Shown: piece by piece, positions 43,390 to 51,625 of the stretch
How positions within the stretch are numbered: position 1 is the first letter of the stretch
How the letters are laid out: every line of letters starts with the position of its first letter
Assembly (NCBI RefSeq): GCF_003336225.1
Contig: NZ_QPID01000003.1
Span: forward strand, 248,001-312,000
Length of the DNA: 64,000 nucleotides
Origin: Corallincola holothuriorum
Lineage (GTDB): Bacteria; Pseudomonadota; Gammaproteobacteria; Enterobacterales; Neiellaceae
Reading direction: 5' to 3'
Program-made: the position numbers and the translations under genes
The notes under the pieces: generated by a model
What the model was told of the DNA's origin: nothing
The model's input: the letters and a program-made list of their open reading frames with translations, nothing else
The model's database searches: none

Positions 43390-45030
43390 CTAATGACTCT
43401 TCGCAATAGAACGGTTTAACAGTAGCACGGGCAGTAGTCCCACCAGCACAATCATCAAGGATGCTGGCGCGGCATCGACCAAGCGTTCGTCTGACGCCAG
43501 TTCATAGGCGCGTACCGCCAAGGTATTGAAATTGAAAGGCCGCAACATCAAGGTTGCTGGTAACTCTTTCAAAACATCAACAAACACAATTAATAGGGCG
43601 GTGAGTACGCTGCCTTTCAGCAAAGGTAAGTGTACTTTTTTCAGCACCTGCACCGGCGTATGCCCCAGCGTTCGCGCGGATTGGTCGAGGCTAGGCTTAA
43701 TTGCTTGCAGGCCGCTTTGTACGGCGCCCAGCGAGATCGCCAAAAAGCGTACGGTATAGGCAAATAGCAACGCCACCAGAGTACCGGAGAACAGCAAGCC
43801 AAAATCGATATCGGCACCGGCGTGATTCAGTGCGGTTTCGACCCTTGCCACCAGTTGATGGTCAACCCAGGTTAAGGCCACCAGCACGCCAATGGCGATA
43901 ATAGTACCGGGTAGGGCGTAGCCCATTGAAACGAACTGCACCGCGGCTCGAGTGACGGTATTTTTATGGATCCGCAGGGCGTAAGCCATGATCAGCGCCA
44001 GTAGCACCGAGATCAGTGCGGCCATACCCGCGAGGGAAAAAGAGTTCCATGCGATCGTCAGAAACGCCGCGCTGGCCAGCTCTTCACTGCCCAGACTCCA
44101 GTAGAGCAACATGGCGGCAGGTAGAACAAAGCCAAACAGCGATGGGATGGCGCAAGCGAGGGTGGCAAGTGCCCCCCAACCACCGCGTAACTCATGCCTG
44201 TTGTTGCTGGTTGTGTGCTCGGCGGCGCTGAAATAGATAATTTTTCGCCGGGAATACTTTTCAGTTACCAGCAGAACCAGCACAAAAGAGAGCAGTAACA
44301 TCGCCAGTTGTGCTGCTGCGGCGGTATCACCAAAGCCGTAAAACGTTCGAAAAATGCCGGTGGTAAAGGTGGCAATACCGAAATACTCCACCGTGCCATA
44401 GTCCGCCAAAGTCTCCATCAGTGCCAGAGACAAACCGGCGACAATAGCTGGCCGCGCCATTGGCAGGGCCACTTTAAAGAATCCCTGGATCGGCGACAGG
44501 CCAAGGCTGCGGCTGGCATCTAAGATATTACCGGGCTGCGATATAAAGGCGGCCCGGCTCATTAAAAACACGTAAGGATAGAGGACCAGCGCCAGCATCA
44601 TGATGGCGCCGGGGCGTGAGCGAATCTCGAAGAACCAATATTCGCCATACCCGAGTCCGCTTAGATCGCGGAGCAGAGTTTGAACGGGCCCGGCAAAGTC
44701 AAAAATACCGGTATAGGTGTACGCGATGATGTAGGCGGGCATCGCCATAGGTAACAGCAGTAAAACCGTCAGCAGCCGCCGAAATGGAAATTCGCAACAG
44801 GCGACGAGCCATGCCGCGGGCACACCAAGCAGTAACACACAGACGCCGACGCCAACCACCAGCCACAAAGAGTTGCTGACATAATCGAACAGTACTGTGT
44901 CCCACAGATGGCGCCATACCTCTTCCGTGCCAAGGGTGCTTTGTACTAACACGACCAGGATCGGCGTGGCTAGCAGCAATGCCACCAGCAAGGCGATAGA
45001 AGTTAGTCTGTTGGCTCGAAGTCTGAGCAA
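43390..45030 (-). CDS. fbpB: Fe(III) ABC transporter permease, FbpB-like
   Basis: A 546-residue membrane protein formed by two fused permease halves, about twelve hydrophobic segments. Each half has an EAA-type loop, as in EAASRSLGLSPIQGFFKVALPMARPAI (first half, here read as DASRSLG) and DQSARTLGHTPVQVLKKVHLPLLKGS (second half). The two-domain single-chain form is typical of FbpB/AfuB. It sits between the binding protein and the ATPase. Confidence 0.88.
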   Translation of the reverse strand: MLRLRANRLTSIALLVALLLATPILVVLVQSTLGTEEVWRHLWDTVLFDYVSNSLWLVVGVGVCVLLLGVPAAWLVACCEFPFRRLLTVLLLLPMAMPAYIIAYTYTGIFDFAGPVQTLLRDLSGLGYGEYWFFEIRSRPGAIMMLALVLYPYVFLMSRAAFISQPGNILDASRSLGLSPIQGFFKVALPMARPAIVAGLSLALMETLADYGTVEYFGIATFTTGIFRTFYGFGDTAAAAQLAMLLLSFVLVLLVTEKYSRRKIIYFSAAEHTTSNNRHELRGGWGALATLACAIPSLFGFVLPAAMLLYWSLGSEELASAAFLTIAWNSFSLAGMAALISVLLALIMAYALRIHKNTVTRAAVQFVSMGYALPGTIIAIGVLVALTWVDHQLVARVETALNHAGADIDFGLLFSGTLVALLFAYTVRFLAISLGAVQSGLQAIKPSLDQSARTLGHTPVQVLKKVHLPLLKGSVLTALLIVFVDVLKELPATLMLRPFNFNTLAVRAYELASDERLVDAAPASLMIVLVGLLPVLLLNRSIAKSH

Positions 45031-45059
45031 GTTATCTCTCTACTGCTAATAAAAACCAC

Positions 45060-46082
45060 TTACTTCCAACCGGCGCGATCCATCACCTCGACAGCACGTC
45101 GATTGAGCTCACCGAGCTTGGTTAAGTTGGTGGCATCAGCCTTGAATTCACCCCAACTGGTAAGTGTGGCTGAGGGAGCAACGCCAGTGACCACTGGATA
45201 TTCATTATTAACCTCGGCATACCAGGTCTGTGCTTGTTGGGTGAGCATAAACTCAATGAGTTGGGTTGCCGCCGGTACATTTTTGGCTGCTTGGGTGATG
45301 CCGATACCACTGACATTCACATGGGTGCCGCGACCTTGTTGGTTGGGCCAGAACACACCCAGTTTATTCACTACCTGCTGATCTTGCGCTTTATTACTGG
45401 TAGCAAGGCGTCCAAAGTAATAGGTGTTGGCGATGGCGATGTCACACATACCTGCTGCCGCGGCTTTTAGTTGGTCGGTGTCGCCACCCGCTGGTGGGCG
45501 CGCGAAGTTCTTTACCAAGCCAGCCACGAACGCTTCGGCGGCGGTTTCACCGTCTGCGGCAATCACTGAAGCAATAAGGGACTGGTTATAGATATTACTG
45601 GAGGAACGGATACAGATGCGACCTGCCCACTTCGACGCAGTTAATGCTTCATAGGTCGACAATTCACTGGCTTGCACCTTCTCTTTAACATAGAAAATCG
45701 GGCGGGCACGCATCGTCAGCCCTACCCAGTAGTTCTCTGCATCACGCAAATGCGCTGGCACGTTGCTATTGACTGCATCGCTGTTGATGACCTGCAGCAG
45801 GTTGGCTTGTTTGGCGCGATACAAGCGGCCTGCGTCTGCGGTGATCAGTAGATCTGCCGGTGAGCGTTTACCCTCTTTTTGCAGGCGAGTGATCAGCGCA
45901 TCATCCTTGCCTGTCACCAGGTTCACTTTGATGCCGGTTTCAGCAGTGAACTCATCGAGTAAGGGTTTGACCAGGGCTTCTTTGCGTGAGGAGTAGACAT
46001 TCACTTCGCTAGAAGCGGCTTGAGCTAAGCCAGAAAAGAGCAGAAAAAGGGTGATCGTGGTGGTCAATAGTGCCTTGTTCAT
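45060..46082 (-). CDS. fbpA: Fe(III) periplasmic binding protein, FbpA-like
   Basis: A 340-residue binding protein. The ATG at 46082 is chosen because AGGAAT lies upstream and the signal peptide then begins MNKALLTTTITLFLLFSGLAQA. NVYSSRKEALVKPLLDEFTAETGIKVNLVTG, ADLLITADAGRLYRA and the CIRSSSNIYNQ block are typical of ferric-binding FbpA. YYFGR contains the tyrosine pair used for iron in the family. A Fur-like box precedes it, fitting iron control. Confidence 0.9.
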   Translation of the reverse strand: MNKALLTTTITLFLLFSGLAQAASSEVNVYSSRKEALVKPLLDEFTAETGIKVNLVTGKDDALITRLQKEGKRSPADLLITADAGRLYRAKQANLLQVINSDAVNSNVPAHLRDAENYWVGLTMRARPIFYVKEKVQASELSTYEALTASKWAGRICIRSSSNIYNQSLIASVIAADGETAAEAFVAGLVKNFARPPAGGDTDQLKAAAAGMCDIAIANTYYFGRLATSNKAQDQQVVNKLGVFWPNQQGRGTHVNVSGIGITQAAKNVPAATQLIEFMLTQQAQTWYAEVNNEYPVVTGVAPSATLTSWGEFKADATNLTKLGELNRRAVEVMDRAGWK

Positions 46083-46132
46083 TTGTATTCCTATTGCTCT
46101 GGATGGCTGGTAAGCAGTGGTATTAACAGGTT

Positions 46133-46151
46133 TATGATAGCGATTCGTATT
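46133..46151. promoter_or_regulatory. Putative Fur box before fbpA
   Basis: TATGATAGCGATTCGTATT agrees at 12 of 18 informative positions with the palindromic Fur consensus (AATGATAATnATTATCATT), and lies 50 bp upstream of the fbpA start. Confidence 0.42.
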
Positions 46152-46362
46152 TGCACTTAAAAGCATATTTCTTTGCTTAGTCCATTTAGTTAACCGTCGC
46201 ATTCGCTGACTGTAACAAGCTTTAGCTCTTGCTCTATTCTAGGTCGTGCTCTGCAATTCTGCGTGATACTTTCCTATCGCTTAGTTTTATGGCTATAGTT
46301 TTTTAACTATATGAAAAAATGACTAAATAACTATTGATGTCATACATCAGGGAGCATAGTTG

Positions 46363-47361
46363 ATGGATATTGTCTTATTAGTTGCCGGTATCTTAATGGC
46401 AGTCTACGGAGCTCAGTTTCTGGTGGATGGTGGTACAGCCATCGCTAAGCGCTTTAACATACCCACATTGGTCATCGGCAGCACCATTGTTGCATTTGGC
46501 ACGTCGATGCCTGAATTTACGGTGAATATTAATGCAGCCTTGAATGGCAATACGGATCTAGCTTTCGGCAATGTATTAGGTAGTAATCTGTTTAATATCT
46601 GCGCCATTGTCGGCGTGGTGGCGTTAATTGCACCACTTGCCATTGCCAAGGATGTGGCGAGTAAAGATCTGTTCCTCTGCCTATTGTCTGCTGCCGCCGT
46701 CGGCATTGCGGGTAACCAGATCTATATTGACCAGATCCGGTATCACGAACTGTTTGCCTCGAGTGGCCTGCTATTCCTGATGTTTTTTGCCATCTTTATG
46801 CGCTATGTCTACGGTGCCGCAGTCACTGGTGCTGGTGCTTCCCACCAAGCGATTGCCGAAGAGCAAGGGATGACCAGCGGCGGCGATGATGAAAAGAAAT
46901 CTCCTCACCCCATGCTAAAGGCAACTATTTACGTCATTTTAGGATTGGCGGGCTTAGTATTTGGCGGTGAGTTTATTGTTGAAGGTGCGAGCAGCCTGGC
47001 GCGCACCATCGGCCTTTCAGATAAGGCGATCGGTTTAGCCATTGTCGGCCCCGGTACTTCATTTCCTGAGTTAATTGCATGCATTGCTGCCGCCCGTCGG
47101 AGAGATGTTGGCATGGTGATGGGGAATGTCCTCGGCTCAAATATTTTTAATATATTTTTCACCTTAGGTGCCACCTCGTTAATCATGCCGATCCCGCTGG
47201 ATCTGGCATTGAACAATGTCATTTTGATTAACTTCGCGGTGACAGCATTGTTGTTTGTGCTGGGACTGGCTCTGAAAGGGCGTCCACTAGGCAAGCCCGT
47301 CGGTGCCTTGCTGGTGGTCACCTATATTTCTTACATCACCTATGCCTTGATGGCGCAGTAG
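46363..47361 (+). CDS. yrbG: CaCA-family cation antiporter (YrbG-like)
   Basis: A 332-residue sodium/calcium exchanger-type protein with two halves, each having an alpha repeat: GSTIVAFGTSMPEFTVNINAALNGNTDLAFGNVLGSNLFNI and GLAIVGPGTSFPELIACIAAARRRDVGMVMGNVLGSNIFNI, with the Glu in S-[FM]-P-E. About ten membrane helices. The ATG at 46363 follows GGGAGC at about 8 bp. E. coli yrbG lies beside the mla/kds genes; here it stands alone, so the symbol reflects family and not orthology. Confidence 0.85.
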   Translation: MDIVLLVAGILMAVYGAQFLVDGGTAIAKRFNIPTLVIGSTIVAFGTSMPEFTVNINAALNGNTDLAFGNVLGSNLFNICAIVGVVALIAPLAIAKDVASKDLFLCLLSAAAVGIAGNQIYIDQIRYHELFASSGLLFLMFFAIFMRYVYGAAVTGAGASHQAIAEEQGMTSGGDDEKKSPHPMLKATIYVILGLAGLVFGGEFIVEGASSLARTIGLSDKAIGLAIVGPGTSFPELIACIAAARRRDVGMVMGNVLGSNIFNIFFTLGATSLIMPIPLDLALNNVILINFAVTALLFVLGLALKGRPLGKPVGALLVVTYISYITYALMAQ

Positions 47362-47694
47362 CTATCTCTCTATGCATGTTAGCGTGCCGCGTGATGATGG
47401 AAGCTTAGTCCTTGCGCATTACATGTTCCCGTTAGCGTAATTGGGATTAGCGATAAGGTATTATTAATACACGTCTTAATACACGTCTTAATGCGCGCAT
47501 ACGCCTGTTGTGTGAAGCCTGCTCACTGGAGATAATTTGGGGCTGTTGAGGGATGGATGTCACTGTCCTCGGCTTTTGATCGCATCGGTTTTGGATTCGG
47601 CGGTATAAGTTTTGCGGGTAGTTTTAGATGTCATTGTTCACCTCGTTAGGCAATTTTACTCGCTTAGCGTGGTGCCTAGAAATACCAGATCAAA
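47362..47694. other. Intergenic region after the antiporter
   Basis: About 330 bp with no gene seen. Two perfect tandem copies of TAATACACGTCT occur near 47464-47487. No terminator, promoter or clear RNA is seen. The region marks the change from conserved chromosome to an accessory stretch. Confidence 0.45.
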
Positions 47695-49017
47695 TCACCG
47701 CTTCAAATGCCGACTAATAGCATATTCACTGTAGTAGAGCGGCAACACAATGTTGTGCCGTTCTACTGGGGATGATCCCTGTGTTCCTGTCAGTTTTATT
47801 GTTTTATTTGGCGCGCATTTGTTGATGTAGGACTGTAGGGATTTAGCTCTGGTGCGTTTGCCGCTTTTCACCTCGATGGGGATGATGTTGCCTTGGTCAT
47901 CCGCGACGATGAATTCGATTTCTGCGCGGGCATCGCCCCAAGAGAAAGTGGGGTCGATACCTTGTGCTGCAAACTCTTGCTGCACGAAGCTTTCCGCGAT
48001 GAATCCCTTATATTCATAGCCCTGTTGTTTGATTTCTCTGTAGCTGACACCCAGCATATGGTTAAGCAGCCCAACATCAAACATGAATAATTTAACCATG
48101 TTTTGTTTTTGATATGCAGCGAGCGGGTTTCGTGGTGTGCCATCAATAGGGTAATTTTTTAGTACTAAGCGGCATTTATCCAGCCATGTGATGGCACTTT
48201 CCAGCTCACTGTAGCGTGATTTTCGTTCATGGATCCCTTTGAACTTAAACCGTTTCACCGATTCGTCGATGACGGAAGAGAGTTGCGATGGCACATTGCT
48301 AAATACGGCTTCGATCAAGCCTGCGTCTACTTTGCCGGAATATTTACCAAAGTCTCGTTGGTAACCGGAAACCAAATCGCTATGGAGGTTTGAAACGGCC
48401 TGCACTCGTTCAATAATGCTGTGCTCTTTCATATCAAACCAGATCCGCACCGCTTCAGGCATGCCGCCGGTAAAATAGTAGTCAGTGAGTTTGTCGAACA
48501 GTTTACTGTGGGCGGCGGCTGAGTTTGCTTGGCTTGCAAATGCTTTGCTAAGCGTTGTTTCACCAGAGGCGATTAGAAACTCGCGGAAGGTAAGTGGACG
48601 CAGGTTGTGTTGCTCGACTTTGCCTACCGGGAAAGCATTCAGTAGCCCAATGTTGGAGCCGCTGGCGGCCACATACATTTGTGGTGCTTTTTCGGCAAAG
48701 TATTTGAGCGCCGTGACGGCACGTGGGCATTCGCCGATTTCATCGAGGATCAGTAGGTCTGTGATGGGATTAAATTGTTCGCCAGTGAGTAGCTCAAGGT
48801 TGACTATTACCTCTTCTGGCGTCAATGAACCAGCAAAGGCCTCGGCCATTTCGGGTGATTCAAGAAAGTCAACGCGTAGGACATGCTCGAAGCTATCTCC
48901 CAGCAGGGATTGCAGCAGGTAGGTTTTTCCTGTCTGGCGGGCACCATCAATCAGCAGGGGTTTACGCGCTGGTTTGGCTTTCCAGAGCAGTAGTTTTTCG
49001 AGCAATAATCTCTGCAT
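47695..49017 (-). CDS. DUF4143 AAA+ ATPase with a PD-(D/E)XK-like C-terminus
   Basis: A 440-residue protein. The N-terminal P-loop is GARQTGKTYLL and Walker B lies in DLLILDEIGECPRAVTALKYFAE. A DUF4143 domain follows at about 200-400, ending in AEIEFIVADDQGNIIPIEVKSGKR, which resembles a PD-(D/E)XK nuclease core with EVK; the usual Asp of the E-x-D pair is a Glu. The cellular role of the family is unknown and it is often patchily distributed. The promoter region carries three copies of a palindromic sequence, so its expression is likely tightly controlled. No partner gene is next to it. Confidence 0.85.
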   Translation of the reverse strand: MQRLLLEKLLLWKAKPARKPLLIDGARQTGKTYLLQSLLGDSFEHVLRVDFLESPEMAEAFAGSLTPEEVIVNLELLTGEQFNPITDLLILDEIGECPRAVTALKYFAEKAPQMYVAASGSNIGLLNAFPVGKVEQHNLRPLTFREFLIASGETTLSKAFASQANSAAAHSKLFDKLTDYYFTGGMPEAVRIWFDMKEHSIIERVQAVSNLHSDLVSGYQRDFGKYSGKVDAGLIEAVFSNVPSQLSSVIDESVKRFKFKGIHERKSRYSELESAITWLDKCRLVLKNYPIDGTPRNPLAAYQKQNMVKLFMFDVGLLNHMLGVSYREIKQQGYEYKGFIAESFVQQEFAAQGIDPTFSWGDARAEIEFIVADDQGNIIPIEVKSGKRTRAKSLQSYINKCAPNKTIKLTGTQGSSPVERHNIVLPLYYSEYAISRHLKR

Positions 49018-49051
49018 CGTCTTCCCATGAGCATGTTTTACTCTATTTATT

Positions 49052-49135
49052 ACACTTTAATGCGCATAAAAAAGCAACTTTACGCATTTTTATGCGCATT
49101 AAAGTGTGGATTGTCTCTTTTTAATGCGCATAAAA
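49052..49135. repeat. Three palindromic boxes upstream of the DUF4143 gene
   Basis: The sequence TTTAATGCGCATAAAA occurs three times in alternating orientation: 49056-49071 (plus), about 49088-49103 (minus) and about 49119-49134 (plus). The first two lie in perfect 21-bp inverted arms, 49052-49072 and 49087-49107, with a 14-bp spacer. Each box has a TGCGCA core that is itself palindromic. All are within 120 bp upstream of the ATPase start, over its probable promoter. Confidence 0.75.
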
Positions 49136-49289
49136 CCGAGTGGGATACATGTTGGGTATTGGCTGGCGCATGATGTTGCGCAAGCGTAGAGAGGGCATAT
49201 TCGCTATTCTTATTGGGTGTGAAAACAAAAAAACGCCACTGGTATCAGCGACGTTTCAATTGTTGCGCGCGTTCTGGCGCGAAATAGGT
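49136..49289. other. Short spacer between the DUF4143 promoter and the PTS remnant
   Basis: No credible gene; short plus-strand frames overlap the pseudogene and have no ribosome site. No other element seen. Confidence 0.4.
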
Positions 49290-50030
49290 TCAGCGCACTG
49301 GGCTGGCGTTTCTCACCTCTGCCGCCGTTTCCAGTGTGAGTGCGTGTTGCGCCAGTGATTGGCAATCACTTAACGAACGCTCACGCACCTGTGCTTTTAT
49401 CGCTGGCAGGGTGGGGACGCTCACTGAAAGCTCATCAACGCCGAGGCCAATCAATAGGGGAACGGCTTGGGTGTCGGATGCTATCCCGCCGCACACGCCT
49501 ACCCATTTACCGTGTTTATGAGCGCCTTTGCAGGTCAATTCTGGGTCATTGAGCAGTTCTCGGTGCGCATCGAAGATTGCCGCTTGCTCGCTACTACCGT
49601 GGGAGATGACATCGGCTTTTAATGTTTGCTGCTGTTGCTTGGCTTTCTCTATCGCATCACTTAACTGCTGTTGTTCAGTTGTGACGTCAGTGCCTTGCTC
49701 TGCAAACTCAAAGGTTTCTTCTACCAACTGAAAAACTTGGCCAATGGCTAAGCCTGGCGATGCGGCTACGCCACTGAGCGTATTCGGATCGTCGTTGGTT
49801 TGGCCTAAAAGTGGTTGTTCTTCTGGTAGAGGAGTTGCGTTAGTTGCTGCACAACTTTGTGCTTTGCCACACGCTTCGCCAAGGCCATTGCGGATAGCTT
49901 GGCTTAGTTGGATGATCGCCTCCTCGGCATCCGGCCCTGAAGCCTGCACGCGGATCTCGTCGCCGAGTCGACTTCCCAAACCAAGAAGAGAAACCAGCGA
50001 GCGTAGGCGGTTGTCAGCTATTTTAGGCAA
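49290..50030 (-). pseudogene. Deleted multiphosphoryl transfer protein (HPr-EI fragment)
   Basis: The frame encodes the C-terminal part of an HPr domain (RLRSLVSLLGLGSRLGDEIRVQASGPDAEEAI), then the N-terminal part of enzyme I (SGVAASPGLAIGQVFQLVEETFEFA ... IFDAHRELLNDPEL). It then jumps straight to the end of enzyme I (HGKWVGVCGGIASDTQAVPLLIGLGVDELSVSVP). The phospho-His of HPr, the phospho-His of EI and the PEP-binding barrel are missing. About 350-400 residues are deleted inside, in frame, and the front is also lost. The source was probably a FruB-type IIA-HPr-EI gene. It cannot work as a phosphotransferase. Confidence 0.85.
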
Positions 50031-50056
50031 AAAAATAGCCGGGCATGGCCCGGCTG
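50028..50056 (-). terminator. Stranded terminator next to the Tn7-like end
   Basis: AGCCGGGC (50037-50044) pairs with GCCCGGCT (50048-50055) around ATG. On the minus strand A then seven T follow, so it would end a transcript coming from the right. No gene now lies directly to its right except the transposon-like end 9 bp away, and the T-run merges into the PTS remnant. Confidence 0.75.
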
Positions 50057-50064
50057 TTCATCTG

Positions 50065-50206
50065 TGTCGGCGGACAATAAAGTTTGATCAAAAATACGCG
50101 CCATCATGTCTTTTTAGCTGGGTTTACCAAGCAATAGTTTGATCATTTTAAGATGGCTATCACGAATTCAATAGCAGAAGTCATACAATAAAGTTTGATC
50201 ATTTTA
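50065..50206 (+). mobile_element. Tn7-like transposon left end with three TnsB-type sites
   Basis: The terminus TGTCGGCGGACAATAAAG differs at one position (base 4) from the Tn7 terminus as I remember it. The first TnsB-like site starts exactly 8 bp in, GACAATAAAGTTTGATCAAA (50073). Related sites follow: GCAATAGTTTGATCATTTTA (50131) and ACAATAAAGTTTGATCATTT (50185). Spacings of 54-58 bp over about 142 bp match the three separated sites of a Tn7 left end; a right end has four overlapping sites. All sites point inward to the right. The five bases just outside, ATCTG (50060-50064), would be the target duplication. No tns gene is within the window, as expected because these lie near the right end. 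Confidence 0.78.
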
Positions 50207-50328
50207 TTAGATCCATACAAAGTTGCTTAGTAATGATTAGGTTTTCGGGCAACCTCGACCTCGATACACAACTCTTTTCATACTAACCGTTGGGGAATTA
50301 GCCCCGAACAGTTCACAGACTTCGCCAC

Positions 50329-50517
50329 TCACTTCTTTGAGGCTGGCTTTTTCACTGGACCTGCCATCACTGTTAACGACTCAGGCATACGAACCTGACA
50401 CATTTTCCTGAACGAGCCCTTCCTTTGCTCAGCCCTTTGCTTTAATCGAGTTGTAGCAGCCTCAAGACCAAAGTCTAGCTCTGAATGCTCTAATGTTTCT
50501 GAAGTGTCCGCAGTCAT
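50329..50517 (-). CDS. Small hypothetical protein inside the Tn7-like end
   Basis: A 62-residue, highly charged frame (MTADTSETLEHSELDFGLEAATTRLKQ...) with no recognised domain, starting at ATG 50517. It has no clear ribosome site. It could be a remnant of a larger cargo gene or a false frame. Confidence 0.3.
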   Translation of the reverse strand: MTADTSETLEHSELDFGLEAATTRLKQRAEQRKGSFRKMCQVRMPESLTVMAGPVKKPASKK

Positions 50518-51175
50518 ACTATCTGCAACCTGATTAACATGTATTTCAGACTATCAATTGTTTACTCTCCATTCCATGACCGAGCTATTTGATTGCGATA
50601 ACTTATCTGCCAAATTATCAGGGCCTTGTTGCACTGGTATACAGCTCTGGCATTTAGCTGACAGCGTTTACCATGGCCGCTTCAGGGCTGGGAAATCCAT
50701 CCGGTCATCGCCTGCTTAATTGATGTGACTGTCGGAAAGTAATGAAGTCTCAGACAGCCCTCGCCGGTAAGCCCTTTCCAACAGCTACCCAGAGCCTGAG
50801 CTGAAAGACAAAGTTTCACACTGAACCATAAAACGTGCGTATCGGCACAACGGCGTTGAGCAATAAAGATTCATACTCACCAGCCGATACCACATGTCCG
50901 CTGCTTAGCTGTTTAAGGACCAGAGTGTGCTAAAAGTGCTCGCTCGTTGAACTCGTTTTTACCGCAAAGCTTGCCAGGTATTCGGTTCGAATTAGGTATT
51001 TTTTATATAGTATGCCCCAGGGTGTTGGTCTTTATGTTTCAGGGGCAACAGCCATAGGCCTGAAGTTAATTGAGGGATCGAGCTGAGTGCTTTTAATTCT
51101 CTGATTAGCTTGCCGAAGGGGTATGGCTTTGATAGATTTACGGCTCTTGTTTGATGCTTACGGATTTGTAGCCTA
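50518..51175. other. Degenerate intergenic stretch in the island
   Basis: About 660 bp with no intact gene. The sequence has no long frame on either strand, suggesting decayed coding DNA from older cargo. A promoter for the efflux operon should lie near its right end: TATAGT occurs near 51006-51013. No inverted repeat pair of an insertion sequence was found. Confidence 0.4.
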
Positions 51176-51544
51176 GTGCTTCTTAAGTATTCTATATCAC
51201 TGCTTGCTCTACTGATTGCTCTGCAATCAGGGGTGGCTATAGCTTATGCTTACAAACCGCATCAATCAGGCTTAGAACACTTTCAAACGAACCATGCTCA
51301 TCAACAAGTTTCAAATCAAGCGTTGTCAGATGGGCACGCTGCCCCCCACTCCTATGTTGAAAACTCCGAGCAACCACCGAACGATTGCCATCAATGTGGT
51401 CATTGCCACGGCCATAGTTCTGTTGCGTTTGTAGTTCTTGACCCAACTATTTCCTTGCAGCTTATCGTAGACGAGGAAATAGGCTTTTTACCCAGCCAAA
51501 CGAAATATCTCCCGATCTCTTTGTTTCGCCCTCCGATAGCGTAA
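51176..51544 (+). CDS. Small secreted His/Cys-rich protein before czcCBA
   Basis: A 122-residue protein with a signal peptide (MLLKYSISLLALLIALQSGVAIAYA), a His-rich middle (QTNHAHQQV, DGHAAPHS) and a Cys/His cluster, NDCHQCGHCHGHSS, that looks able to bind metal. A hydrophobic segment follows. It starts with GTG at 51176 and a weak ribosome site. It precedes the outer-membrane gene by 81 bp. Similar small proteins precede RND operons in related bacteria; the function is unknown but metal capture in the periplasm is plausible. Confidence 0.68.
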   Translation: MLLKYSISLLALLIALQSGVAIAYAYKPHQSGLEHFQTNHAHQQVSNQALSDGHAAPHSYVENSEQPPNDCHQCGHCHGHSSVAFVVLDPTISLQLIVDEEIGFLPSQTKYLPISLFRPPIA

Positions 51545-51625
51545 TTCGATCTTTCAATTTGCTTTGAGCTCGCAGTGACAATTAGTCGCTGTGTATCTAT
51601 CGATATTCAATGTTTGGTCGAAACC

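Noticed and set aside
47464-47487. Tandem copies of TAATACACGTCT
   Set aside because: Only two copies, no flanking gene or structure, no known function. Noted as part of the intergenic description only.
49052-49135. Possible CRISPR array from regularly repeated boxes
   Set aside because: The boxes alternate in orientation, are only three in number, and the spacers are too short (about 15 bp). No cas gene is in the window.
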